A stretch of 64,000 nt of DNA from positions 123,101 through 187,100 of the forward strand of contig NZ_BMTD01000017.1 of the NCBI RefSeq assembly GCF_014649495.1. The letters run 5' to 3'. This stretch comes from Streptomyces filipinensis (GTDB taxonomy: Bacteria > Actinomycetota > Actinomycetes > Streptomycetales > Streptomycetaceae). Below the pieces are notes generated by a model, which was not told the origin of the DNA, did not search any database, and saw only the letters and a program-made list of their open reading frames with translations. Within the stretch, counting starts at the first letter, position 1. The number at the start of each line of letters is the position of its first letter. Shown in pieces: positions 24,711 to 32,823 of this stretch. A program made the position numbers and the translations under genes.

Positions 24711-24729
24711 ACGAGTTAGGTGACCCTAA
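24711..24729. promoter_or_regulatory. possible iron box (DmdR/IdeR type)
   Basis: GTTAGG..A.CCTAA within 24711-24729 matches the 19-bp DtxR-family consensus (TTAGGTTAGGCTAACCTAA) at about 12 positions, with inverted TTAGG/CCTAA arms 4 nt apart. A -35-like TTGACT (24741-24746) and a TATAAA (24761-24766) follow on the ferrochelatase side. The match is weak. Confidence 0.35.
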
Positions 24730-24833
24730 TTGCACCCCTGTTGACTGCGGAAAAAACCGGTATAAACCCCCTGGAACCCGACTCGTCATCCCGCTGTTTC
24801 CCGGCTGTCAGCACCGGGTGGCAGGATCGAGAC

Positions 24834-25961
24834 ATGCCAGACGCGCTCGATGCCACCCCGTACGACGCCCTGCTCCTGCTCTCCTTCGGCGGTCCCGAAG
24901 GCCCGGACGACGTGGTCCCGTTCCTGGAGAACGTCACGCGCGGGCGGGGCATCCCGAAGGAACGCCTGAAGGAAGTCGGGCGGCACTACTTCCAGTTCGG
25001 CGGGGTCAGCCCCATCAACGACCAGAACCGCGCCCTGCTGGAAGCCCTGCGCAAGGACTTCGCCGACCACGGCCTGGACCTGCCGGTCTACTGGGGCAAC
25101 CGCAACTGGGCGCCGTACCTCACGGACACCCTGCGGGAGATGGCCGCCGACGGACGCCGCCGCATCCTGGTCCTCGCCACCAGCGCCTACGCCTCCTACT
25201 CGGGCTGCCGCCAGTACCGCGAGAACCTCGCCGACGCGCTGGCCACGCTGCGGGCCGAGGGAGTGGAGCTCCCGGAGATCGACAAGCTGCGGCACTACTT
25301 CAACCACCCCGGCTTCGTCGAGCCCATGGTCGACGGCGTGCTGCGCGCCCTCGCCGACCTCCCCGAGGACGTCCGCGCCGGCGCCCACATCGCCTTCACC
25401 ACGCACTCCATCCCCACCTCCGCCGCCGACAGCTCCGGCCCCGTCGAGGCCCACGGCGAGGGCGGGGCGTACGTCGAACAGCACCTGGACGTGGCCCAGC
25501 TGATCGCCGACGCCGTCCGCGAGCGCACCGGGATCGACCACCCCTGGCGGCTGGTCTACCAGTCCCGTTCCGGCGCCCCGCACATCCCGTGGCTGGAGCC
25601 GGACATCTGCGACCACCTTGAGGAGCGGCACGCGGCGGGCGCCCCGGCCGTCGTCATGGCCCCCATCGGCTTCGTCTCCGACCACATGGAGGTCCTCTAC
25701 GACCTCGACACCGAGGCCACGGCCAAGGCCCGGGAACTGGGCCTGCCCGTGCGCCGCTCGGCCACGGTCGGCGCCGACCCCCGGTTCGCCGCGGCCGTCC
25801 GCGAGCTGATCACCGAACGCGCCGCCGTGGAGCGCGGCCTCCAGGTCACCCCCTGCGCCCTGGGCGCCCTGGGCCCGAGCCACGACGTCTGCCCCGTCGG
25901 CTGCTGCCCGGCCCGCGTCCCGCGTCCGGCCGCCGCCGGCGCCGACAGCCCCTACGCGTGA
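24834..25961 (+). CDS. hemH: ferrochelatase (coproporphyrin ferrochelatase)
   Basis: A 375-residue ferrochelatase, which inserts Fe(II) into the porphyrin ring; in actinobacteria the substrate is coproporphyrin III. It begins with LLLLSFGGPEGPDDVVPFLE, contains TTHSIPTS with the catalytic His, and ends with C...C..GCC (DVCPVGCCP) that with an upstream Cys would bind the [2Fe-2S] cluster known in actinobacterial enzymes. ATG 24834 is preceded by CAGGAT 6 nt upstream and no ribosome site, so it may be leaderless. The next gene begins 8 bp after its stop. Confidence 0.95.
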   Translation: MPDALDATPYDALLLLSFGGPEGPDDVVPFLENVTRGRGIPKERLKEVGRHYFQFGGVSPINDQNRALLEALRKDFADHGLDLPVYWGNRNWAPYLTDTLREMAADGRRRILVLATSAYASYSGCRQYRENLADALATLRAEGVELPEIDKLRHYFNHPGFVEPMVDGVLRALADLPEDVRAGAHIAFTTHSIPTSAADSSGPVEAHGEGGAYVEQHLDVAQLIADAVRERTGIDHPWRLVYQSRSGAPHIPWLEPDICDHLEERHAAGAPAVVMAPIGFVSDHMEVLYDLDTEATAKARELGLPVRRSATVGADPRFAAAVRELITERAAVERGLQVTPCALGALGPSHDVCPVGCCPARVPRPAAAGADSPYA

Positions 25962-25969
25962 GGAGCCCC

Positions 25970-26785
25970 GTGACCGACGCCCTGCACCGCGAACTGCTTC
26001 AGCTGGCCCAGGAGGCCGCCCGCCGGGCCGGAGAGCTGCTGCGGGACGGCCGCCCGGCCGACCTGGCCGTGGCGAGGACCAAGTCCAGCCCGATCGACGT
26101 CGTCACCGAGATGGACATCGCGGCGGAGAAGCTGATCACCGATCTGATCTCCGGCCGGCGTCCCGACGACGGCTTCCTCGGCGAGGAGGGCGCCTCCAGC
26201 GAGGGCACCAGCGGCATCCGCTGGGTGATCGACCCGCTCGACGGCACGGTGAACTACCTGTACGGCCTGCCGACCTGGGCGGTGTCCATCGCGGCGGAGC
26301 GGGACGGCGAGACGGTCGCCGGGGTCGTCGCGGCTCCGATGCGCGGCGAGACGTACCACGCCGTGCGCGGCGGCGGTGCGTGGGCCACGGGCGCGTGGGA
26401 GGGCGAGCGGGCGCTCGCCTGCCGCCCCGCGCCCCCGCTGGACCAGGCGCTGGTCTCCACCGGCTTCAACTACGTCGCCGAGGTCCGCACCCACCAGGCC
26501 GAGGTGGCCGGCCGGCTGATCCCGCTGCTGCGGGACGTCCGGCGCAGCGGCTCGGCGGCGGTCGACCTGTGCGACGTGGCCTGCGGCCGGCTCGACGGGT
26601 ACTACGAGCGGGGGCTCAACGCCTGGGACTTCGCGGCGGGTGACCTGATCGCCCGGGAGGCGGGGGCGCTGGTCGGAGGGCGGCCCGGAGAGCGGCCGTC
26701 GCGCGATCTGACGGTCGCCGGATCGCCGGGAGTCTTCGAGCCGCTGCAGGGGCTGCTGGAGGAGTTCGGCGCCTGGCACGACTGA
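25970..26785 (+). CDS. inositol monophosphatase-family phosphatase
   Basis: A 271-residue member of the Mg2+-dependent inositol monophosphatase/SuhB family. Metal-site motifs: GEEGA, WVIDPLDGTVNY and NAWDFAAGDLI. It would hydrolyse inositol-1-phosphate, fructose-1,6-bisphosphate, histidinol phosphate or a related substrate. GAGGAG 4 nt before GTG 25970 fixes the start; GTG 25958 overlaps the hemH stop and lacks its own ribosome site. It is in an operon with hemH and ends at a strong terminator. Confidence 0.9.
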   Translation: MTDALHRELLQLAQEAARRAGELLRDGRPADLAVARTKSSPIDVVTEMDIAAEKLITDLISGRRPDDGFLGEEGASSEGTSGIRWVIDPLDGTVNYLYGLPTWAVSIAAERDGETVAGVVAAPMRGETYHAVRGGGAWATGAWEGERALACRPAPPLDQALVSTGFNYVAEVRTHQAEVAGRLIPLLRDVRRSGSAAVDLCDVACGRLDGYYERGLNAWDFAAGDLIAREAGALVGGRPGERPSRDLTVAGSPGVFEPLQGLLEEFGAWHD

Positions 26786-26940
26786 GCGGAGGCCGCGCCG
26801 GGGGGTGAGCACGGCCCGGCGCCCCACCACCGCCCGAGGGCGTGGGGGCGCCCCCGGGACCGCCGCCGGCGCCCGGCGCCGCGGCGGGAAGACCTCGCCG
26901 GCCGGCGGCCGGGGGCGCGCCCGGTGCACCGCACGACGCA

Positions 26941-26975
26941 AAGGGACCCCGGCGCTGGATTCGCCGGGGTCCCTT
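26941..26975. terminator. bidirectional terminator
   Basis: AAGGGACCCCGGCG (26941-26954) pairs perfectly with 26962-26975 around a 7-nt loop, between the convergent phosphatase gene and a small minus-strand gene. Confidence 0.85.
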
Positions 26976-26993
26976 CTTGCGCTTTCGGGCCGA

Positions 26994-27167
26994 TCAGACG
27001 CGTGACGCGCCGACCTCCACACCGTGTTCGGCGGCGAGGCGTCGCAGGTCGTCGAGCTCTGCCTGCTCCACTTCGACGAGGAAGTCGTCACCCTCGTCAC
27101 GAGCCCGCGACAGGTCGGACTCGGTCGCCCTTATGCGCTGCAGAAGTCCTGCGGTGAAAGCGTCCAT
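26994..27167 (-). CDS. small conserved-looking protein, 57 residues
   Basis: The ATG at 27167 follows GAGGGGG, and the frame encodes 57 residues (MDAFTAGLLQRIRATESDLS... ending VEVGASRV). The protein is predicted to be almost entirely helical with regular Leu/Ile/Val spacing and many charged residues, so a short coiled coil is likely. It has its own bidirectional terminator downstream. Function unknown. Confidence 0.8.
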   Translation of the reverse strand: MDAFTAGLLQRIRATESDLSRARDEGDDFLVEVEQAELDDLRRLAAEHGVEVGASRV

Positions 27168-27469
27168 GCTGCGCCCCCTCGTCCTGGGTCGTGGGTCGGT
27201 GGCACGGGGGTGTGCCGGTTGGGAAAGAGGCGATCACGTCTCCCACGGGTGCCCAGCACTGCCCTGCCGGGCGGCGACGGTGCCGGACACCCGCGCCCAC
27301 TCTGCGGCAAGCGGGTCGCGGTGTACCGCATGGTGCTGCGGCACATGCAGAGCGTGATCGCGGGGTGTAAAGCCGTCCTCCCCCCGCTCCCCTGCCCGGA
27401 AACCTCAACCGGAGGAGAAAATCTCGTATTCCCGCCCCCGCGCGCCGGTCCGTGCGCTCCGCAACCCGC

Positions 27470-27491
27470 CTTACAGCCGACTTACGGCCGA
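27470..27491 (+). promoter_or_regulatory. tandem 11-bp direct repeat before cutR (candidate CutR/OmpR-type site)
   Basis: CTTACAGCCGA (27470-27480) is followed immediately by CTTACGGCCGA (27481-27491), one mismatch, ~93 bp before the cutR start. Adjacent 11-bp direct repeats are the usual site geometry for OmpR-family regulators such as CutR. The rest of the 416-bp gap 27168-27583 shows no gene. Confidence 0.5.
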
Positions 27492-27583
27492 AAAGGGCAG
27501 GATGGAGGTCACACCCCACGAACACCCCTGCTCGCACGTGCCCACGGTGCGCTGTGCGGGCGGACAGAGGAAGGACTTGCGAC

Positions 27584-28237
27584 GTGCGCGTACTCGTCGT
27601 CGAGGACGAGCAGCTGCTCGCCGATGCGGTGGCCACCGGACTGCGCCGGGAGGCCATGGCCGTCGACGTCGTGTACGACGGTGCGGCCGCCCTGGAGCGC
27701 ATCGGCGTCAACGACTACGACGTGGTCGTCCTCGACCGCGACCTCCCGCTCGTGCACGGCGACGACGTCTGCCGCAAGATCGTGGAGCTGGGCATGCCCA
27801 CGCGCGTGCTCATGCTCACCGCCTCGGGCGACGTCAGCGACCGGGTCGAGGGCCTGGAGATCGGCGCCGACGACTATCTGCCCAAGCCGTTCGCGTTCAG
27901 CGAGCTGATCGCGCGCGTGCGCGCCCTCGGCCGCCGTACGAGCGTGCCGCTGCCGCCGGTCCTCGAGCGCGCCGGCATCAAGCTCGACCCCAACCGCCGC
28001 GAGGTGTTCCGCGACGGCAAGGAGATCCAGCTCGCGCCCAAGGAGTTCGCGGTGCTGGAGGTGCTCATGCGCAGCGAGGGCGCGGTCGTCTCCGCCGAGC
28101 AGCTGCTGGAGAAGGCCTGGGACGAGAACACCGACCCGTTCACCAACGTCGTCCGCGTCACCGTGATGACCCTGCGTCGCAAGCTCGGCGAGCCCCCGGT
28201 GATCGTCACCGTCCCCGGCTCCGGCTACCGGATCTGA
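27584..28237 (+). CDS. cutR: response regulator CutR (OmpR family)
   Basis: A 217-residue two-component regulator. The receiver domain (1-115) has phospho-acceptor Asp51 in VVVLDRDLPL, the switch Thr in MLTASGD and Lys in LPKPFAFSEL. The C-terminal winged helix (~125-217) ends VIVTVPGSGYRI. GTG 27584 with GAGGAAGGA upstream gives the length known for CutR of S. lividans. It is followed 6 bp later by its kinase gene. CutRS was the first two-component system described in Streptomyces and affects antibiotic production and secretion stress. Confidence 0.93.
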   Translation: MRVLVVEDEQLLADAVATGLRREAMAVDVVYDGAAALERIGVNDYDVVVLDRDLPLVHGDDVCRKIVELGMPTRVLMLTASGDVSDRVEGLEIGADDYLPKPFAFSELIARVRALGRRTSVPLPPVLERAGIKLDPNRREVFRDGKEIQLAPKEFAVLEVLMRSEGAVVSAEQLLEKAWDENTDPFTNVVRVTVMTLRRKLGEPPVIVTVPGSGYRI

Positions 28238-28243
28238 TCCGCC

Positions 28244-29500
28244 ATGGCCGCGACACCCGCACCGCCCCAGGCGCCACCGAAGCCCACCTGGGACCCCAGG
28301 AGGCCGCAGCCCCCGTTCCCGTGGCTGCGCCCGACCATCCGCATACGGCTCACGCTGCTGTACGGCGGCATGTTCCTGATCGCCGGCATCCTGCTGCTGT
28401 CGATCATCTACCTGCTGGCCGCGCAGGCGATCAGCACGGGCAACCAGCCGCTGTTCAAGATCGTGAGCGGTACGGACATCAAGGTCTCCAGCGACAACTG
28501 CCCGGCGATCACCGCGATCAACTCCAGCTCGGTGCCGCTGCCGGACTTCAACGACGCGATCGCCCACTGCGTGGACCGGCAGCGCCAGGGTGCCCTGGAC
28601 AACCTGCTCAGCCGCTCCCTGCTGGCCCTGCTGGGCCTCGCCGTGATCGCCTTCGCGTTCGGCTACGCGATGGCCGGCCGCGTGCTGTCCCCGCTCGGCC
28701 GGATCACCCGTACCGCCCGGCAGGTGGCCGGATCCGATCTGTCCCGCCGGATCGAGCTGGACGGCCCGGACGACGAGCTGAAGGAGCTGGCGGACACCTT
28801 CGACGACATGCTGGAGCGGCTGCAGCGGGCCTTCACCGCCCAACAGCGCTTCGTCGGCAACGCCTCCCACGAGCTGCGCACCCCGCTCGCGATCAACAGA
28901 ACGCTGCTGGAGGTCCATCTGTCGGACCCGAACGCCCCGGTGGAGCTGCAGCAGCTCGGCAAGACGCTGCTGGCGACCAACGAGCGCAGCGAACAGCTGG
29001 TCGAGGGCCTGTTGCTGCTCGCCCGCAGCGACAACCAGATCGTCGAGCGCAAGCCCGTCGACCTGGCCGAGGTCGCCTCCCAGGCCCTGGACCAGGTGCA
29101 CGCCGAGGCCGACGCCAAGGGCGTGAAGATCCGCGGCGAGCGCAAGCCCGCCGTGGTGCAGGGCAACGGCGTGCTGCTGGAGCGGATCGCGCTGAACCTC
29201 GTGCAGAACGCCGTGCGGTACAACATGGCCGAGGGCGGCTGGGTGGAGGTGACCACCGAGGTGGAGCACGCACAGGCGGTGCTGACCGTCACGAACACCG
29301 GGCCGGTGGTGCCGGCGTACGAGATCGACAACCTCTTCGAACCCTTCAGGCGGCTCCGTACGGAGCGCACGGGCAGCGACAAGGGCGTCGGCCTCGGTCT
29401 GTCCATCGTGCGGTCCGTGGCCCGGGCGCACGGCGGCCACATCGTGGCGCAGCCGCGTGAGGGCGGTGGTCTGGTGATGCGGGTCACCCTGCCGCTGTGA
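28244..29500 (+). CDS. cutS: sensor histidine kinase CutS
   Basis: A 418-residue membrane kinase. A proline-rich cytosolic start precedes two transmembrane helices (~38-60 and ~125-148). The ~65-residue extracellular loop between them holds just two Cys (DNCPAI and AHCVD), suited to forming a disulfide. HAMP follows, then HisKA with His209 in NASHELRTPLAINR and HATPase (NLVQNAVRYN, GVGLGLSIV). The conserved cysteine pair suggests redox or protein-folding sensing outside the membrane. It is the operon partner of cutR, and no clear terminator follows. Confidence 0.92.
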   Translation: MAATPAPPQAPPKPTWDPRRPQPPFPWLRPTIRIRLTLLYGGMFLIAGILLLSIIYLLAAQAISTGNQPLFKIVSGTDIKVSSDNCPAITAINSSSVPLPDFNDAIAHCVDRQRQGALDNLLSRSLLALLGLAVIAFAFGYAMAGRVLSPLGRITRTARQVAGSDLSRRIELDGPDDELKELADTFDDMLERLQRAFTAQQRFVGNASHELRTPLAINRTLLEVHLSDPNAPVELQQLGKTLLATNERSEQLVEGLLLLARSDNQIVERKPVDLAEVASQALDQVHAEADAKGVKIRGERKPAVVQGNGVLLERIALNLVQNAVRYNMAEGGWVEVTTEVEHAQAVLTVTNTGPVVPAYEIDNLFEPFRRLRTERTGSDKGVGLGLSIVRSVARAHGGHIVAQPREGGGLVMRVTLPL

Positions 29501-29892
29501 CCAGAACCGACACACGCGGACGATGTTCGCTTTGCGCGGAATTTTCAGGGCGCCCGACGGGGTTCACATTGTGCGATCAATCACATGGGCGGATTTCCAG
29601 CCATGTACGTTCCGTGATCATGACAGATGGCAGAAAGCCGGGAAAGTCCGGGTTTTCAGGGCTCTTGATCACGGGAAGTACACGGTGAGGCGCCTTTGAG
29701 GTGTGACATTCGAACCGTGTACGGTCCTCACCGCCAGCCAAGCCGATCACTCTTGAGGGGTCGGGTTGGGTGTCGATTGAGTAACAGACCTTGATGTGAG
29801 GCAAAATCTCCGCCTCAGGTCGGGCACAAGTCCGGCCTCTCACGCGTTACGTGCGCTGGAGACACCGCAGACACCCAGAGGGGGAGAGCGAT
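29501..29892. promoter_or_regulatory. long regulatory leader before the DUF4193 gene
   Basis: About 390 AT-richer bases without a gene. CGTGATCA at 29613-29620 and its inverse TGATCACG at 29666-29673 face each other across a 45-nt loop. The 12-mer GTTCCGTGATCA (29609-29620) recurs exactly in the trkA region at 39949-39960. Several other inverted arms could fold. This looks like a promoter with operator sites rather than an RNA gene. Confidence 0.5.
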
Positions 29893-30189
29893 ATGGCAAC
29901 CGATTACGACACTCCACGCAAGACCGACGACGACGTCGACTCGGACAGCCTTGAAGAGCTGAAGGCCCGGCGGAACGACAAGTCCACTTCCGCGGTGGAC
30001 GTCGACGAGTTCGAGGCCGCCGAGGGCCTCGAACTGCCCGGCGCCGATCTCTCGAACGAGGAGCTGGCCGTCCGGGTGCTGCCCAAGCAGCAGGACGAGT
30101 TCACCTGCATGAGCTGCTTCCTGGTGCATCACCGCAGCCAGCTGGCCCGTGAGAAGAACGGTCAGCCGATCTGCCGCGACTGCGACTGA
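29893..30189 (+). CDS. DUF4193 family protein (putative zinc-ribbon)
   Basis: A 98-residue actinobacterial protein. The first 60 residues are acidic and probably disordered (DDDVDSDSLEELKARRNDKS). The C-terminal third has CMSC...CRDC, a four-Cys zinc-ribbon pattern. The ATG at 29893 has a strong AGGGGGAGAG site. Members are short and conserved across actinobacteria; function is unknown, but the ribbon suggests binding to a protein or nucleic acid. The next gene starts 13 bp after its stop. Confidence 0.88.
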   Translation: MATDYDTPRKTDDDVDSDSLEELKARRNDKSTSAVDVDEFEAAEGLELPGADLSNEELAVRVLPKQQDEFTCMSCFLVHHRSQLAREKNGQPICRDCD

Positions 30190-30202
30190 GGACGGGTCGG
30201 CC

Positions 30203-31117
30203 GTGACCGGCTCGACCCCTCCACGGAAGCGCCGCTTCTCCCTGGGGAAAGCGGACGAAGGGCCGTCCCACGGCCCGCACGGCGCGCGTGATGACGAGCG
30301 GGGCTCACCAGGAGTGGTGGCCCCGCTCGAACCGGCGACCGACCGGGCGGACCACCCGGCGCCGGTGCGGCAACCCGCGCCCGTCGCCAGGCGACGGGCC
30401 GCGGCGATGCGTGACAAGGCCCGGGGCATGGCCCGGGAAGGGGCCCGCAAGGGCGGCAGCCGCGCTCGCGCGGGCCTCGCCTACCTCGCGGACCGGATCA
30501 TCGAGATCGCCCCGCGTGTCCCCGTACGCGACCTCGCGACCCTGCGCCGGCAGTTCCCGGGCGCCGGGCCCGAAGAACTCGCCGACAAGCTCGTGGCGGG
30601 CGCGGCGGCCGGCACCTCGGCGATCGGGGCCGGGATCGGAGCGGCGGCCATGCTGCCGGTGCCGCCTGCCATGCCGACCGAACTGGCCGCGGAGATCACC
30701 GGGGTCGCCGCGATCGAGCTGAAGCTCATCGCCGAACTGCACGAGGTCTACGGCGTACGCCCGCCGGGGAACCTCAAGACCCGCAGTACCGCGTATCTGT
30801 CCTCCTGGTCGGAGGAGCGCGGGATCGACGTGATGAAGCCGTCGACCTACGACACGGCCCTCGGCGGCCGCATGAAGCGCGAACTGCGCCAGCAGATCAT
30901 GAAGCGGATGGTCCGCGACCTGCCCAACCTCATGCCGTTCATGATCGGTGCCGCGGTCGGCGCGGTCATGAACCGCAGGGACACCAGGAGGCTCGCCGCC
31001 CGTATCCGGGCCGACCTGCGCACGGTCCAGGTCCCGTGGGAGGAACTGCCGGAGCTTCCCCCGCTGGAGGAGCCGGAGAAGCCGCTGAGACTCGGCGACC
31101 TCCCGGAAGAGCTCTAG
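30203..31117 (+). CDS. conserved hypothetical protein, possible membrane association
   Basis: A 304-residue protein. The first ~75 residues are basic and disordered; ~80-105 is Arg/Ala-rich (RDKARGMAREGARKGGSRAR). A Gly/Ala-rich hydrophobic segment (~145-190, around AAMLPVPPAMPTELAAEITG) and a second near 255-272 (MPFMIGAAVGAVMN) could insert in or lie on the membrane. The pattern recalls EcsC-type proteins, but the likeness is weak. GTG 30203 follows GAGGACGGG. It is in an operon with DUF4193, and its 3' end overlaps the convergent DUF3093 gene by 4 bp. Confidence 0.75.
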   Translation: MTGSTPPRKRRFSLGKADEGPSHGPHGARDDERGSPGVVAPLEPATDRADHPAPVRQPAPVARRRAAAMRDKARGMAREGARKGGSRARAGLAYLADRIIEIAPRVPVRDLATLRRQFPGAGPEELADKLVAGAAAGTSAIGAGIGAAAMLPVPPAMPTELAAEITGVAAIELKLIAELHEVYGVRPPGNLKTRSTAYLSSWSEERGIDVMKPSTYDTALGGRMKRELRQQIMKRMVRDLPNLMPFMIGAAVGAVMNRRDTRRLAARIRADLRTVQVPWEELPELPPLEEPEKPLRLGDLPEEL

Positions 31118-31578
31118 GCGTTCGCCGTACGGGCCGCCTCGATCGCCGCCGCCAGCTTCTCCGGCTCCCGCGTCGACAGGTACAGGTACGGCGTCGGGTC
31201 CTCCGGGTCCGTGACCTCCACGCGCAGAGCCGTCGGGACGTAGGCGCGCAGCAGCAGGAAGGCACGCGTGTCGGCCTTGTACGTCCGCCAGGCCCGGGCC
31301 TCCTCCGCGTCCAGCACCTGCGACTCACCCAGCGCCGACACCGGGATCTTCGCCTCGCCCGCGATCAGCGAGTCGCCCACCACGCGGATGCGCGGGGAGC
31401 CGTACGCGCTGGCGACCACCGCCGCCGCCGCCGTACCGCCGACCAGGCCGCCGAGCAGCGGCAGGGTGCCGAAGGGGAGCAGGATCAGGGCGAACGAGAC
31501 GCCCACGAGGAAACTGATCAGCCACCACGAGCGGGGGGTGGTGAGGCGTTCTTCGTACGGGGTGGCGGAGGGCTGCAT
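31114..31578 (-). CDS. DUF3093 family membrane protein
   Basis: A 154-residue protein. Two adjacent transmembrane helices (~19-60, SWWLISFLVGVSFALILLPF and GGLVGGTAAAAVVASAY) precede a C-terminal cytosolic or external beta-rich domain with SRIRVV/GEAKIPVSALG-type strands, the DUF3093 arrangement. Function is unknown. The ATG at 31578 opens the conserved PYEERLTTPRSWW segment. It is a single gene, convergent with the preceding operon. Confidence 0.87.
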   Translation of the reverse strand: MQPSATPYEERLTTPRSWWLISFLVGVSFALILLPFGTLPLLGGLVGGTAAAAVVASAYGSPRIRVVGDSLIAGEAKIPVSALGESQVLDAEEARAWRTYKADTRAFLLLRAYVPTALRVEVTDPEDPTPYLYLSTREPEKLAAAIEAARTANA

Positions 31579-31675
31579 GGAGCCAAGCTTGGCACGGGAT
31601 CCGTACCGGCCCGGAATCAGGGCGGCCGGCGCTAAGCGCCGTCAGGCGGGGCGGTGGGGGGTGACGGACGGCGGG

Positions 31676-31681
31676 TAAGGT
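31676..31681 (+). promoter_or_regulatory. -10 element for the leaderless thioesterase-dut operon
   Basis: TAAGGT is 8 nt before GTG 31690. The palindrome GGCGC-TAA-GCGCC lies ~45 bp upstream. Confidence 0.5.
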
Positions 31682-31689
31682 CTGCGGCT

Positions 31690-32274
31690 GTGAGTGGTAG
31701 TTCCGTAAGCCTTCAGCCTCCCGCCGACGCGGTCAAACCGGTACGGCACCCCGACGCGCCCGCGCCCGGGGAACTCCTCGGCGCCCACTACGAACACTGT
31801 TTCGGTTGTGGTCCCGGGCAGCCGCACGGCCTGCACCTGGAGGCCCGCGCGGGCGAGGGGGTCTCGCTGACCGCCGAGTTCACCGTCCAGCCCGCCCACC
31901 AGGGCGCCCCCGGCCTCGCCCATGGCGGAGTGCTGGCCACGGCCCTGGACGAGACCCTCGGCTCGCTGAACTGGCTGCTGCGGACCATCGCCGTCACCGG
32001 CCGGCTGGAGACCGACTTCGCACGGCCCGTCCCGGTGGGCACCACGCTGTACCTGGAGGCCGAGGTCACCGCCGTCGCCGGGCGGAAGATCTACTCCACC
32101 GCCACCGGACGCCTCGGCGGCCCCGACGGGCCCGTCGCCGTCCGCGCCGACGCCCTCTTCATCGAGGTCAAGGTCGACCACTTCATCGACCACGGCCGCG
32201 AGGAGGAGATCCAGGCCGCCATGAGCGACCCGGACCAGCTCCGGCGCGCCCGCGCCTTCGAGGTGAACCCGTGA
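31690..32274 (+). CDS. PaaI-type hotdog thioesterase
   Basis: A 194-residue hotdog-fold protein. The core has HCFGCGPGQPHGLHLEA, then HQGAPGLAHGGVLATALDET with the HGG...D/E catalytic pattern of PaaI/4HBT thioesterases, which cleave acyl-CoA esters. The Cys-containing HCFGCG element is shared by a common actinobacterial subgroup. GTG 31690 fits a leaderless start. The stop overlaps the dut start (GTGA), so both are translationally coupled. Confidence 0.85.
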   Translation: MSGSSVSLQPPADAVKPVRHPDAPAPGELLGAHYEHCFGCGPGQPHGLHLEARAGEGVSLTAEFTVQPAHQGAPGLAHGGVLATALDETLGSLNWLLRTIAVTGRLETDFARPVPVGTTLYLEAEVTAVAGRKIYSTATGRLGGPDGPVAVRADALFIEVKVDHFIDHGREEEIQAAMSDPDQLRRARAFEVNP

Positions 32275-32822
32275 GCGGTGGCCCCCTGGACGTGCTGCTC
32301 CGGCGCATCGACCCCGACGTACCGCTTCCGGCGTACGAGCACCCCGGGGACGCCGGAGCCGATCTGCGCACCACCGAGTCGTGCGAGCTGGCCCCGGGGG
32401 AGCGGGCGGTGCTGCCCACAGGGGTGTCGATCGCCCTGCCCGAGGGGTACGCGGCCTTCGTGCATCCGCGCTCCGGCCTGGCCGCCCGCTGCGGTGTCGC
32501 CCTCGTGAATGCCCCGGGGACGGTTGATGCCGGGTACCGTGGGGAGATCAAGGTGATCGTGGTGAATCTCGATCCGCGCGACAGCGTGCGGTTCGAGCGT
32601 TTCGACCGGATTGCCCAACTGGTCGTCCAGCAGGTCGAGAGGGTCCGCTTCCAGGAGGTCGCGGAACTTCCCGGCTCGGCGCGGGCCGAAGGGGGCTTCG
32701 GGTCCACCGGTGGCCATGCCGCGGTGGGCGACGAGAGCGGCACAAGCGGTCAGGCCGCCGATGGCGGTCCGACGGGTGGGAATCGATACGCTTCGGTCGT
32801 ATCCGACCGGGAAGGACAGTGA
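32271..32822 (+). CDS. dut: dUTP diphosphatase (dUTPase)
   Basis: A 183-residue trimeric-type dUTPase, hydrolysing dUTP to dUMP to keep uracil out of DNA and supply thymidylate. All five motifs are present: DAGADL, HPRSGLAARCG, NAPGTVDAGYRGEI, DRIAQLVVQ and the C-terminal P-loop-like arm EGGFGSTGG. The ~30 residues after the arm are longer than the E. coli enzyme. GTG 32271 overlaps the thioesterase stop. The DUF3710 gene starts 1 bp after its stop. Confidence 0.95.
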   Translation: MSGGPLDVLLRRIDPDVPLPAYEHPGDAGADLRTTESCELAPGERAVLPTGVSIALPEGYAAFVHPRSGLAARCGVALVNAPGTVDAGYRGEIKVIVVNLDPRDSVRFERFDRIAQLVVQQVERVRFQEVAELPGSARAEGGFGSTGGHAAVGDESGTSGQAADGGPTGGNRYASVVSDREGQ

Positions 32823-32823
32823 C

